Shown: positions 23,521 through 33,400, numbered from the stretch's first letter. The stretch: DNA of 64,000 nt from Rana temporaria (GCF_905171775.1 NC_053492.1:298883865-298947864), one strand, 5' to 3'. Notes: generated by a model from the sequence alone, not told the origin. Translations and numbers: made by a program.

Positions 23521-24765
23521 ATGGAAACTATCGTGGGAAAGGAGATAATTTCTCGTCTCATAGAGAAGTTTAGGGAAATGCCCCTACTTTGGGATTCAAC
23601 ACATCCAAATTATTCAAAGCGGGACCAACGAAAGGCAGCACTTGCTGAAATAGCTACATATATGCAGACATGGGTTCCCGGCTGCACAGGCAACATGGTG
23701 AAGACCAAAATGAATAACCTGAGGGCCGCATACCGATCAAAAAGAAGAGAACTTCGGGAGCAAAGATCAGGAGCAGCAGCAAGAGAGTCCACGGAGCCAA
23801 GTCTGTGGTACTACCAGGAGATGGAGTTTTTGGGGGATCAAATGGAGGGCCGGCAATCAATGTCAAGCCTTCCTCCCAGACAGCATCGCAGCAGACCTTC
23901 CACAGATCACCACAGCCAGGAGGAGGACGGTGAGGGGCTGGCTGGCAGGCATGAAAATCTGCGACTCTCCACTTCTGATGAGGTAGAGTATTTAAAAAAA
24001 TGTTTTTGGCCTGCTAATTCTTGTTTGTTTATTGAGTTGATATTGTAATCCCAAACCAAAAAATGGACTATAAAAGTCATGGTCATAAAAATAGGGGTCA
24101 TGGATGCCAAGTACAGGGATCAGAAGGAGAGTCTATTCAAGTTTAAAGTAAGATAAAACAAACCAGTCTAGACCATGAAAATGTGTGTGATTTGCTTGTG
24201 CCAAATTTTTAAAAATGTCACTTTTTTTTACACAGGAAGAAGGGAGCAACCAGGAAAGATTGGCTAATGATGCTGAGCTGCCTGCCAGCCAGGAGGAAGG
24301 GGTCATTGTCAGCCAGGAGGAGGAGGCCGGGCCCAGCACCAGCCAGGAGGGCCCCAGGCCCACGGTCAGCCCCACCAGGCAACTCCCTCCCCCCGGGTCA
24401 GGCAAACTGGCCTAATGAGGCGCAGGAGGCAGGTGGAGGATGAGAGCCTCCGAATGATAAGGGAGGCTAGCGCCTTAATGAGGGCCCCCCTCAACCCCAC
24501 TGAGGCCTACAGTGCGTATGTGGCCCACGAATTGTCCCAAGCGGGGGAGGACGGTCAGAGGCGTGCGAGGAACCTCATGAACCAGGTGCTTTTATGGCTG
24601 CACCAGGGCTGGCTGACCGATGACACTGAGCTGAGTGACCCGGCCTATCCTGCACAACACCTGCTAACTCCTCCTGCTGCCACATCATCCCGACCTGCAA
24701 GGGGCCGTGGACGGGTCCGTGGAAGATCTGCTGCAAGGAGGGTTCCAAGGAACAGGAGAAGATGA
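23521..24765 (+). CDS. Harbinger MADF-domain protein, probable MADF-BESS, frameshifted C-terminus
   Basis: Exon 1 is 23521-23982 and exon 2 begins at 24236. The donor is GATGAG|GTAGAG and the acceptor is TTTTACACAG, both phase 0. Residues ~8-110 form a MADF domain (a Myb/SANT-like DNA-binding fold of Adf-1-type proteins): LIEKFREMPLLWDSTHPNYS, then KAALAEIATYMQTW, then NNLRAAYRSKRREL and SLWYYQEMEFLGDQM. Exon 2 codes Ser-Gln-Glu-Glu repeats and reaches TAA at 24413-24415 after 213 residues. In the next frame, from 24415 (ATG overlapping the TAA) to 24765, the text ESLRMIREASALM and AYVAHELSQAGED resembles the C-terminal BESS-like segment of such proteins. A one-base loss, perhaps in the C-run at 24389-24394, would explain the break. 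A sequencing error or true reinitiation at the overlapping ATG are alternatives. The role is inferred: a second DNA-binding partner of the transposase. Confidence 0.75.
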
Positions 24766-24998
24766 TTGCCGGCCTTCCATTTGATCCCCCAAAAACTTTC
24801 TGTTTTTTGGAGTACCACAGTCTGGGCTCCATTGGCTCACTTGCTGCTGCTCCTGGTTTTTGTTTTTGTTGTTCTTTTTTAGTTCTCGGTATGCGGTCCT
24901 CAAGGTTATTCATTTTGTCCTTGACTATGTTGCCTGTGCAGTCTGGAACACAAGTCTGCATGTATGTTGCTATCTCAGCAAGTGCTGCCCTTCTTGGT
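24764..24998 (-). pseudogene. Inverted partial copy of MADF exon 1
   Basis: The minus strand reads as a diverged copy of 23624-23857. GGCAGCACTTGCTGA, CTGCACAGGCAACAT, ACAAAATGAATAACCT, AGGAGCAGCAGCAAG and GGGGATCAAATGGA recur in the same order. It is broken by small indels and covers only the middle of the MADF domain. It lies just after the MADF gene in opposite orientation and before the AATAAA at 25022-25027, so a MADF transcript would end in sequence complementary to its own exon 1. Confidence 0.85.
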
Positions 24999-25021
24999 AA
25001 TTTAATTTTGTTTATGGCCCA

Positions 25022-25027
25022 AATAAA
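25022..25027 (+). terminator. Polyadenylation signal AATAAA after the MADF gene
   Basis: AATAAA in GCCCAAATAAATGG, ~255 bases after the last MADF-like codon. A plausible 3' end for the transcript. Confidence 0.4.
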
Positions 25028-25239
25028 TGGTTATTTGATTTACTGAAATACCTTGTCTATTGTGTTTTAATACTGTGGTGATTAGGCATGAAACATTTTA
25101 GCAAATAATATGTGTCATTTAGAAAGGACACCAACTCCTTGGGGGGGGGGGGGGGACATTTGGCGTACCAACTTGGGAAAACAAAAAAGGAAAAACACAC
25201 GCCTACATAAAATGGTGACATAACTTGACCAAAACGAAA

Positions 25240-25995
25240 GAAAAAAAAAATGTGAAAGAAAAAAGAATGGGGACATAAATTGCAAAACCAAAAAAAAAGG
25301 GTAAAAAAATGGGAAAGAAAAAAGAATGGGGACATAAATTGCAAAACCAAAAAAAATGGGAAAGAAAAAAGAATGGGGACATAAATTGCAAAACAAAAAA
25401 AAAAAAGTAAAAAAATGGGAAAGAAAAAAGAATGGGGACATAAATTGCAAAACCAAAAAAAAAGGGGAAAAAAATGTGAAAGAAAAAAGAATGGGGACAT
25501 AAATTGCAAAACAAAAAAAAAAGGGTGAAAAAATGTGAAAGAAAAAAGAATGGGGACATAAATTGCAAAACCAAAAAAAAAGGGTAAAAAAATGTGAAAG
25601 AAAAAAGAATGGGGACATAAATTGCAAAACCAAAAAAAAAGGGAAAAAAAATGTGAAAGAAAAAAGAATGGGGACATAAATTGCAAAACAAAAAAAAAAA
25701 AGTAAAAAAATGGGAAAGAAAAAAGAATGGGGACATAAATTGCAAAACCAAAAAAAAAGGGTAAAAAAATGGGAAAGAAAAAAGAATGGGGACATAAATT
25801 GCAAAACCAAAAAAAAAGGGTAAAAAAATGTGAAAGAAAAAAGAATGGGGACATAAATTGCAAAACCAAAAAAAAAAAGTAAAAAAATGGGAAAGAAAAT
25901 AGAATGGGGACATAAATTGCAAAACCAAAAAAAAAGGGTAAAAAAATGTGAAAGAAAAAAGAATGGGGACATAAATTGCAAAACAAAAACAAAGA
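25240..25995. repeat. 60-bp minisatellite near the right Harbinger end
   Basis: Thirteen copies of a 59-60 bp unit containing GAATGGGGACATAAATTGCA separated by A-rich text. One copy is shortened to ~46. The long minus-strand frames (up to 313 residues of FFFLSHFF-type text) exist only because the unit length is near a multiple of three and T-rich. They are not credible proteins. Confidence 0.9.
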
Positions 25996-26199
25996 CATTC
26001 ACATGTGGATGAAAAAAATAAAGTTCAAACATCTGGATAGATAGCATCAGCAAGAGAACGGGTTTAGTCTAGCAAGAGAACGCGGAAAAAACAAGAGGAA
26101 ATAAACGACACACTATATAGTTAAAATGACGAATGTGCCATATCACAAACAAACGAGAGTTTTACCTGAACGAGTGCTCCCATCCCCTTATTTTGTCTG

Positions 26200-26442
26200 A
26201 GCATGCGCGTGGTTCTTATCCGCGGATAATGTGTACTAACCAACGGATCTATCCGTCGGATAGATTCGCAGCGGATAGATTTGTTTAGCATCTCAACAAA
26301 TATTCGATCTGCTGAAAAGCCATTCGACGGATAAATATCCGCGGAAACAGATCCGCTGGAGTGTACACACCATAGAATATATCCGCTCAAACCCATTTGC
26401 GCGGATTTATCCGCGGATGGATTCTATCGTGTGTACGGGGCC
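26200..26442. repeat. Harbinger right TIR and subterminal motifs
   Basis: The last 30 bases mirror the left end exactly. Between 26,218 and 26,412 there are about eight ATCCGC/GCGGAT or close variants (ATCCGTCGGATAG, AGCGGATAGA, ATCCGCGGAAAC). They are likely protein-binding sites for transposition. Confidence 0.8.
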
Positions 26443-27370
26443 TTAGGTGAAAGCATTGGGATGGCTGCGCTGCCATCAGATTTCTCACTTACACCCCCGG
26501 TACCGACTCCCCTCCCAAGTGCGCATGCCCTGACATGGCAGGTGCCAACGGTTGGGAGGAAGGAGAAGAGAGGACATACGTCTGCTCTCCTCTCCTTCTT
26601 GCTGTGACCCTGAAAGCAATGTCCATACTGTCACTTCCGGGTCAGCCTATCGTGTTCCCGGCTACCATAGCCAGGAAGAAATGTTTCCCAATGTGATCTG
26701 AATTGCAAAACATACAGTGGGGACTCATCACTTAGGGGACTTTTTGTGCCCATGTGATGGAAAAAAATGTTAAGTAAAACATTTTTTTTTTTTTTTTTGC
26801 AAAAATAATTAAGTTACACCCAAGCACATAAAATCCCCCCCCCAAAAAAAGGTTGAGGACCCCCCCACCTTCACATATATGCACATACGAACATAAAGCA
26901 TGTATCAGGGGCGCCTATGCATGAAAACGTTGATCGCAATACACATGTTACATATGGCCTCACACGTCGGAGTGAGAGGAATAATTCTAGCACCAGGCCT
27001 CCTCTGTAGCACTAAACTGATGACCTATAGGGGCATTTACATCATCGCCTATAGAAAATATAGGGTACTGAAGTTAGTTGCCATTTCACGGGTGCACACA
27101 AATTTAAGGGTTGACATGTTGGGTATCTATTTGTTCAGTATAGCCTCATCTTTTATACTTTACCAACACATTTGGTAGGGTATTGCGTTAGTTTGCCGTA
27201 AACTTCACTTTAGTGCGTTTTTTACCGAAATATGGTGTGTTTCCTAGACCTTTGCCTTAATATCATGTGACATAAAAAATTGTAACTATAACTATTTTAT
27301 TCTCTAGGATGTCTGCTTTCCGAAAATATAGCATGTTTGGGCAGCTTCTTCAGGAGTATATGCATCAATC
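26443..27370. repeat. TTAA-family repeat remnant
   Basis: Contains AAGCATGTATCAGGGGCGCC, 'AATTCTAGCACCAGGCCTCC' and 'GGTGCACACAAATTTAAGGG', blocks shared with the elements at 35839-37092 and 52.7-53.8 kb. Diverged and without coding capacity. Confidence 0.5.
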
Positions 27371-27381
27371 TGTTAAAGGGG

Positions 27382-27876
27382 TTGTAAAGGAATTTTTTTT
27401 TTCACTAAATAGCTTCCTTTACCTTAGTGCAGTCCTCTTTCACTTACCTCATCCTTCGATTTTGCTTTTAAATGTCCTTATTTCTTCAGAGAAATCCTAA
27501 CTTCCTGTTCTTCTGTCTGTAACTCAACACAGTAATGCAAGGCTTACTCCCTGGTGTGGAGAAAGTCTCTTGAGGGGGGAGGGGGCGAGCAGGCAAGTCA
27601 GGACACTCTCTACTTTGCAGATAGAGAAAGGAGCTGTGTGTTAGTGGGCGTCCTGACACTCCTGCTCGCCCCCTCCCCCCTCAAGAGGCTTTCTCCACTC
27701 CAGGAAGAAAGCCTTGCATTACGGTGTGTAGTTACAGACAGAAGAACAGGAAGTGAGAATTTCTCAGAAAAAATAAGGACATTTAAAAGCAAAATCGAAG
27801 GATGAGGTAAGTGAAGGAGGACTGCACTGAGGTAAAGGAAGCAATTTAGGGAAAAAATAAATTCCTTTACAGCCCC
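27382..27876. mobile_element. Palindromic TTAA MITE (AGGGGTTGTAAAGG ends)
   Basis: The left arm AGGGGTTGTAAAGGAATTTT and right arm AAATTCCTTTACAGCCCCT are inverted and flanked by TTAA. Most of the element is a foldback: the GAGGGGGGAGGGGGCGAGCA region near 27,573 pairs with its complement near 27,660. Same family as 44908-45252. Confidence 0.75.
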
Positions 27877-27879
27877 TTT

Positions 27880-28803
27880 AAGGGGGAGGTTCCCCCTCCT
27901 GATAATGTTACCCTAACAATACAACTGTAACCAGAAACATAAATTAACATGAGTTAATTAACTAATCATTTAACCAGCCTTGGTGACTCAGAGGCCTGAC
28001 CTTTCAGGTCAGCCTTGTCATCTTCTAGCTCAGAAGACACAATCCACATTATCATAAGTATAAACACAGGACACCTTCACACAATAGCAGGAGCCAATGT
28101 GATCAGCTCTTTCAATTAACACGTATAGTTCAGAATCAAATAAACCAGGAATAGTCTTTGTATATTTCCTGGGAGATATTGTGGATAAATATTACTCTCC
28201 AATTTGCTTGGTAACCCTGTGCCCCTAATAGACACAGGGTGTCTTAGACATAAGAGCAAGAAAGAATGATGTGGTCCAAGGCACCTTAAGTAATTGGCCT
28301 CCATCCCAAATTTGGACAGAAAGAGAGAGAGAGATTGGTCAGGGGGGGACTTATATGGGTTCCGACAAAAAAGGGGGAGTTTGTTGGGGACTTTGAATGA
28401 GGGATGCATACCAAAAAGCAGTCTTAGCAAAGAGCATTTTATTATACCTTGTGAGATCATGTACAACATACTAAATAACAAAAAAATGCATACACAAAAT
28501 CGCATAATTGCAGGGAATGCTAAAAACCACATATATATATTGATGCCATGGTATTTGGCATATTATGGGGTAAAGACAAGTCCTGCACAACATGTGCCAC
28601 TGGAAGGGCTAGATGATGTTGGAAAATCTATAGTAAAACAATATGAAGGACATAAAATCATCTGCATGGACATCATGCATCTATGTAAGGCCGATGCGTT
28701 TCGTTGGGGTGTAGCAACTCTTCAGGGGTGAATGCGATGGGGATCTATAAAGAGGCATAACCATATGGTATAATAATTGTAGCTGAATAATAGGAATAAG
28801 TAA
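27880..28803. other. No gene recognised; left flank of the Gypsy element
   Basis: Non-coding. Open frames at 28116-28731 have no domain. GATGCGTTTCGTTGGGG near 28,692 resembles a motif found in other frog repeats (compare GTGAAACGCGTCGG at 11.54 kb), but the class is unknown. Confidence 0.4.
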
Positions 28804-28808
28804 TGGAG

Positions 28809-29442
28809 TGTCATGAATATGCATCATGTCTGTCTGCCTACCTGATCTCCATGTGTTCATTAGAGGCAGATCCTGTTCTGGTTTCCCTTCTTATCACTTC
28901 CTCTTCCTGTATGGCTCCACCCTAGTCCATCCCAGGAAGCCTATATTAACCTTTGCTCTACAGGTCTGCAGTGCTGTTCAACAGTGTTCCAATGCTCAGT
29001 TCCTGTCTGCAGTGTATTGCTAGTTCCTGGTTGCAGAGTGCTACGATCATCTTCCGTGTACCGTTTTGGCTTGTCCCCGACTTCCCTGTCTGCCTGTGCC
29101 CCTGACTATTTGCATGTTCCACGGTTATCCTTGTCTGCCTGTTGCCCTGACCTCGGCCTGTCCATCACCACTGTTTGTTCTGCTGGCTGCTTCCCCCTTC
29201 TCCCTGCGGAGTGTGACCTGAGGAATCCCGGGAACGCAACCTGGACCCAGTTGCGGCCAAGACCATCCCTACCACCAAGGGCTCTGGTGAATACAAAACT
29301 GGGTCTTAGACTCCGCGCCCTGGGTGATCTTGGGTCACGCTTCCTCCCTGCCAGCAGTAGTCGGCTATAGGGTTCACTTCCCTGCGGTGCATCCCTGACC
29401 CCTACAGGGTGCACTTGTCACCTGGCCACAGGTGACCTGACA
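28809..29442 (+). repeat. 5' LTR
   Basis: Starts TGTCATGAATATGCATCATG and ends GGCCACAGGTGACCTGACA. A TATATTAA box lies at 28942-28949, which would place the RNA start near 28,970. The inside is not protein-coding despite short open frames that recur identically in the 3' LTR. Confidence 0.95.
28942..28949 (+). promoter_or_regulatory. LTR promoter TATA box
   Basis: TATATTAA sits ~28 bases before GTGCTGTTCAAC (28971-28982), the sequence that also matches the complement of the putative primer site. The same box occurs in the 3' LTR at 33834-33841. Confidence 0.6.
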
Positions 29443-29454
29443 GTTTGAACAGCC
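29443..29454 (+). promoter_or_regulatory. Putative self-primer binding site
   Basis: Only 12 bases lie between the 5' LTR and the gag ATG. TTGAACAGC (29445-29453) is the exact complement of GCTGTTCAA (28973-28981), which lies where the RNA should start. Tf1/sushi elements prime first-strand synthesis by folding their own RNA 5' end onto such a site. No match to a common tRNA 3' end was recognised. Confidence 0.6.
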
Positions 29455-30411
29455 ATGAACCCGGCCGACGTGCCGCTTCCTGCAGATGACCCATTACAGG
29501 GCGTTGTTCACAGACTCGAGACGCATGAAGCTAATCAGGCTCAGGTGATGCGTTTCCTTCAGGATCTGGCTTCCCGCTTTGATCAGCTTCAGACCTCGTT
29601 GGGAGCCCCGAATCTACAACCCCAAGTACAACCAGCGGCAGCGGCTGCGCCCGTCGCACCAGTCGCAGAGTCGCATTCGCTGAAGCTACCACCTCCAGTC
29701 CGTTTTTCTGGAGACTCCAAGGCCTGCAGGGGGTTTCTTAGCCAGTGCACCATCCATTTTGAACTACAGCCTCAAAACTTCTTGTCTGATCGGGCAAAGG
29801 TAGCCTATATTATTTCCCTCCTTTCCGGTGAAGCTTTAGCCTGGGCTGCCCCTATGTGGGAGAGGAATGATCCGGTAGTTTCCAGCCTGTTCAACTTCCT
29901 AAAGCTCTTTCGGAACATCTTTGAAGAGCCGGCTCGGGCCTCTTCAGCAGCCAGTACTCTGCTACGTCTCCGCCAAGAATCTCGTTCAGTGGGTCAATAT
30001 GCTCTTCAGTTCCATATACTCTCTGCTGAATTGAGCTGGAACAATGAGGCCCTGGTCGCTACCTTTTTACATGGCCTCTCTGACCGAGTGAAGGACGAAT
30101 TAGCGGGAAGAACCATCCCCGTCGGTCTGGACGATGTCATCTCCCTGTGCAATCAGATCGATATTCGTTTTCAGGAGAGGTCCATTGAGAAAAGACACCA
30201 GCACTCCCTAGGTCATAGTCAGTCTGTGCTTCCCTCACTTCGTCCCGTAGACCATCCCCTGCCTGCTGAGGAACCTATGCAGCTGGGCCGGACCAGACTA
30301 ACACCCGAAGAACGTGCTAGACGCAGAACTCTGGGCTTGTGCCTCTATTGTGGAGGCAAGGGCCATCTTCGTGCCTCCTGCCCGCTTCACCCGGGAAACG
30401 CTCAGGTCTAA
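29455..30411 (+). CDS. gag: Gag protein of the Gypsy element
   Basis: An intact 318-residue frame. The start follows the primer site directly, 12 bases from the LTR. Residues ~14-50 are a probable coiled coil (HRLETHEANQAQVMRFLQDL). A Pro/Ala linker follows. The retrotransposon Gag domain spans ~75-245 (FLSQCTIHFELQ, LLSGEALAWAAPMWE, VGQYALQFHILSAELSWN). A CCHC zinc knuckle CLYCGGKGHLRASC uses C296, C299, H304 and C309. It would form the particle and bind the element RNA. It ends 12 bases after the GGGAAAC slip site. Gag proteins of this sushi class are the ancestors of mammalian PEG10/RTL genes. Confidence 0.9.
   Translation: MNPADVPLPADDPLQGVVHRLETHEANQAQVMRFLQDLASRFDQLQTSLGAPNLQPQVQPAAAAAPVAPVAESHSLKLPPPVRFSGDSKACRGFLSQCTIHFELQPQNFLSDRAKVAYIISLLSGEALAWAAPMWERNDPVVSSLFNFLKLFRNIFEEPARASSAASTLLRLRQESRSVGQYALQFHILSAELSWNNEALVATFLHGLSDRVKDELAGRTIPVGLDDVISLCNQIDIRFQERSIEKRHQHSLGHSQSVLPSLRPVDHPLPAEEPMQLGRTRLTPEERARRRTLGLCLYCGGKGHLRASCPLHPGNAQV
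30393..30399 (+). promoter_or_regulatory. -1 ribosomal frameshift site GGGAAAC
   Basis: GGGAAAC falls in the gag frame as G GGA AAC, the X XXY YYZ phase needed for simultaneous slippage. A -1 shift leads exactly into the frame that codes protease, while the gag frame stops at 30409-30411. The same heptamer is used by PEG10. A downstream pseudoknot is expected but was not modelled. Confidence 0.8.
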
Positions 30412-33400
30412 TACATTTAGAAGGTGGAGTATTGGACCCAGAAACATCACCTTCCCGTCTGCTCCTTCCGGTGTCCCTTCATGTAGGCACTTCTCCCCTA
30501 TCGATCTCTGCATATCTGGATTCCGGGGCTGCCGGCAACTTTATGGACTGGAGAACTGCTTCTTCTATGAAGCTTACCCTTTCACCCCTCACTACGCCGC
30601 TGGTAGTCTCGGCAATTGATGGCACTATTCTCCCAGGGGGTCCTATTCGCTTCCAGACACTACCCATTAGGATGTCGATAGGGATTCTCCACCAGGAGTG
30701 GATATCCTTTCTCATCCTACCTAAAGCCTCCACTCCCATTGTATTGGGCCTTCCTTGGCTACAGCTCCACTCTCCCCATGTGGACTGGGCTTCTGGGCAG
30801 ATTCTGGCTTGGGGTCCTTCATGTTTCTCGTCATGTCTTTCCAAGGTGACTCCTAAGGGGGAACTTCCGGTTGCTACCACATGAGTATCTTCGGATCTTC
30901 CCACTGCTTACAGCGATTACCGGGATGTGTTCTGTAAGAAATCAGCCGAGGTGCTTCCTCCCCACAGATCTTTTGACTGTGCCATTGACCTTGTTCCTGG
31001 AGCAATTCTGCCCAGGGGTCGCACATACCCTTTGTCCATCCCAGAGACCCAGGCCATGTCTGAGTATGTCGCAGAAAACCTTGACAGAGGTTTAATTCGG
31101 AAATCGTCATCGCCTGCAGGAGCAGGGTTCTTTTTTGTTGCCAAGAAGGATGGTACCTTGAGACCCTGTATTGATTATCGAGGATTAAACGCTGTTACTA
31201 TTAAGAATCGTTACCCCTTACCCTTGATATCTGAATTGTTCGATAGGTTGAGGGGTGCCTCCATCTTCACTAAGTTGGATCTCAGGGGGGCGTACAACCT
31301 CATTCGAATACGAGAAGGCGATGAGTGGAAGACTGCGTTTAACACTCGAGACGGCCATTATGAGTATCTGGTCATGCCTTTCGGGTTATGTAATGCCCCA
31401 GCCGTGTTTCAAAACTTTGTCAACGAAATCTTCAGGGACCTGCTGTACCAGTTTGTTGTCATCTATCTGGATGACATTCTAATCTTTTCGGAAAATCTGC
31501 ATGTCCACAGGAACCATGTTCGCACTGTACTCCAGCGCCTTAGAGAGAATAATCTCTATGCCAAACTGGAGAAATGCTCCTTTGAATGTTCTGAGGTCCT
31601 GTTTCTAGGATGCTTTGTTTCAAGCTTGGGCCTTCGTATGGATCCTGGGAAGGTCTTAGCCATTACCAATTGGCCTCTTCCTGCTAGCCTCAAGGCCACA
31701 CAGCGCTTTCTTGGTTTCACAAATTATTATAGGCAGTTCATCAGGAATTATTCTTCCATTGCCGCGCCTATTATCGCTTTGACCAAGAAGGGTGCTAATG
31801 CCAAAGACTGGCCTCCCGAAGCTGTCTCTGCGTTTCACGATCTGAAACAGGCCTTCGTCTCTGGACCTCTTTTGAGGAGACCAAACCCTGAGGAGGCATT
31901 CTTTATTGAAGTGGACGCTTCTTCTGTGGGAGTGGGAGCGGTGCTTCTTCAACTTTTTGAGAAGAGACGTCAACCATGTGCGTTCTTTTCCAAAAAATTT
32001 TCTCAGGCAGAGAGAAATTATGCCATCGGTGACCGGGAACTTCTCGCTATTAAATTGGCGCTAGAAGAGTGGCGTCATCTTTTGGAGGGTTCTCCTCACT
32101 CCATAACGATCTTCACCGATCACAAGAATCTACAGTACTTACAGAATGCTAAACGTCTGAATCCCAGACAGGCCAGATGGAGTCTCTTCTTTTCCCGTTT
32201 CAGTTTCACGATTACATACAAACCTGGTTCCTGCAACGGTCGGGCTGATGCGCTTTCTAGATCCTTTGACACCTTGGACGAAGATCTCACTCTTGAACCT
32301 GAGCCGATCATTCCAACTTCATGCATTGTTGCCCATTCTACCACCCTGGACTCAAAAATTCCTCCTGGTAAGACCTTTGTCCCCACTGAGCTAAGAGCCA
32401 AGATCCTTCGTTGGGGACATGATTCCAAGGTGGCGGGCCATGCTGGTTTCCTCCGGTCCTTCCTACTCATTAGTCGTCACTATTGGTGGCCAAATCTCCG
32501 CTCAGAGGTTAAAGACTATGTCAAGGCTTGTCATGTCTGTGCTCAGTTCAAATCCTCCACACAAGCTCCTGCTGGTCTCCTCATGCCCTTGCCCATTCCC
32601 AAGGAGCCCTGGGCTCACATCGCCATGGATTTTATCACCGATCTTCCACTGTCTGACGGTAATACGGTCATTTGGGTGGTAGTCGATCGGTTCTCCAAAA
32701 TGGCACATTTTGTTCCCCTTCCTGGTCTGCCTTCTGCTCCTGCTTTGGTCCCCATTTTTGTTCGAGAGATTTTCCGTCTTCATGGGGTTCCTTCTCATAT
32801 TGTTTCGGACAGGGGTGTTCAATTCACGTCTCGTTTTTGGAGAGCCTTTTGCAAATCCCTCAATATTGCTTTGGATTTTTCCTCTTCTTACCATCCTCAA
32901 TCCAATGGGCAGACGGAGAGGGTTAATCAGGAGTTAGAGGTTTTTCTTCGTACCTTAGTCTCCGCTCATCATGACGATTGGTCCTCTCTACTTCCATGGG
33001 CGGAATTTTCCCATAACAATCATGTGAATACCAGTTCGCAGAGAACACCCTTTTTCTCAGTTTATGGAAGACATCCTCAACTTCCACTTCCCATGACCTG
33101 TTCTCTGGATATCCCAGCTTTGGCTTCAGCTCAAGAGTCATTCAATTCCATCTGGAGCGACGTCCATGATTCCCTCCGGGCAGCTGCCGACAAATTCAAA
33201 GGCTTTGCTGACCGCCGCAGGCGTAAACCGCCTTCTCTTCAACCAGGGGACAAAGTCTGGCTCTCCACCAGAAACATCAAGCTCCGAGTTCCTTCTCTGA
33301 AGTTTGCTCCAAGATTCATTGGTCCATACACCATAATGGCTAAGCTGAATCCAGTTTGTTTCAAGCTTCAGATTCCCAAAAACCTCAAAATCTCTAACTC

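Larger units (their letters stand above)
16606..26442 (+). mobile_element. PIF/Harbinger DNA transposon carrying three genes
   Basis: This is a 9.84-kb element with 30-bp perfect terminal inverted repeats (16606-16635 and 26413-26442), starting GGCCCCGTACACACGATAGA. Inside the ends, subterminal DNA is rich in ATCCGC/GCGGAT motifs on both sides. Contents in order: transposase gene (+, 17082-18797), Myb-like gene (-, 20089-21954), 148-bp tandem array (~22,030-22,895), MADF gene (+, 23521 to ~24,765) and a 60-bp minisatellite (~25,240-25,990). The flanking trinucleotides are TCA (left) and TTA (right). Harbinger targets are normally TWA, so the left copy may have mutated. The three genes keep long open frames and matching splice phases, which suggests recent activity. 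The frameshift in the MADF gene is the only clear defect I saw. Confidence 0.9.

Noticed and set aside
25057..26053. Minus-strand frames of 241-313 residues rich in Phe and Leu, resembling a multi-pass membrane protein
   Set aside because: They are translations of the 60-bp minisatellite. Two or three overlapping frames give the same repeated text, which is what a repeat with unit length near a multiple of three produces.
28826..29414. Open frames in the LTRs (65, 102 and 128 residues), repeated at 33718-34306
   Set aside because: LTR sequence. They are identical in both LTRs because the LTRs are identical, and lie across promoter and untranslated regions.
30479..32900. Minus-strand frames of 116-141 residues opposite pol
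   Set aside because: Shadow frames of a well-supported pol coding region on the plus strand.
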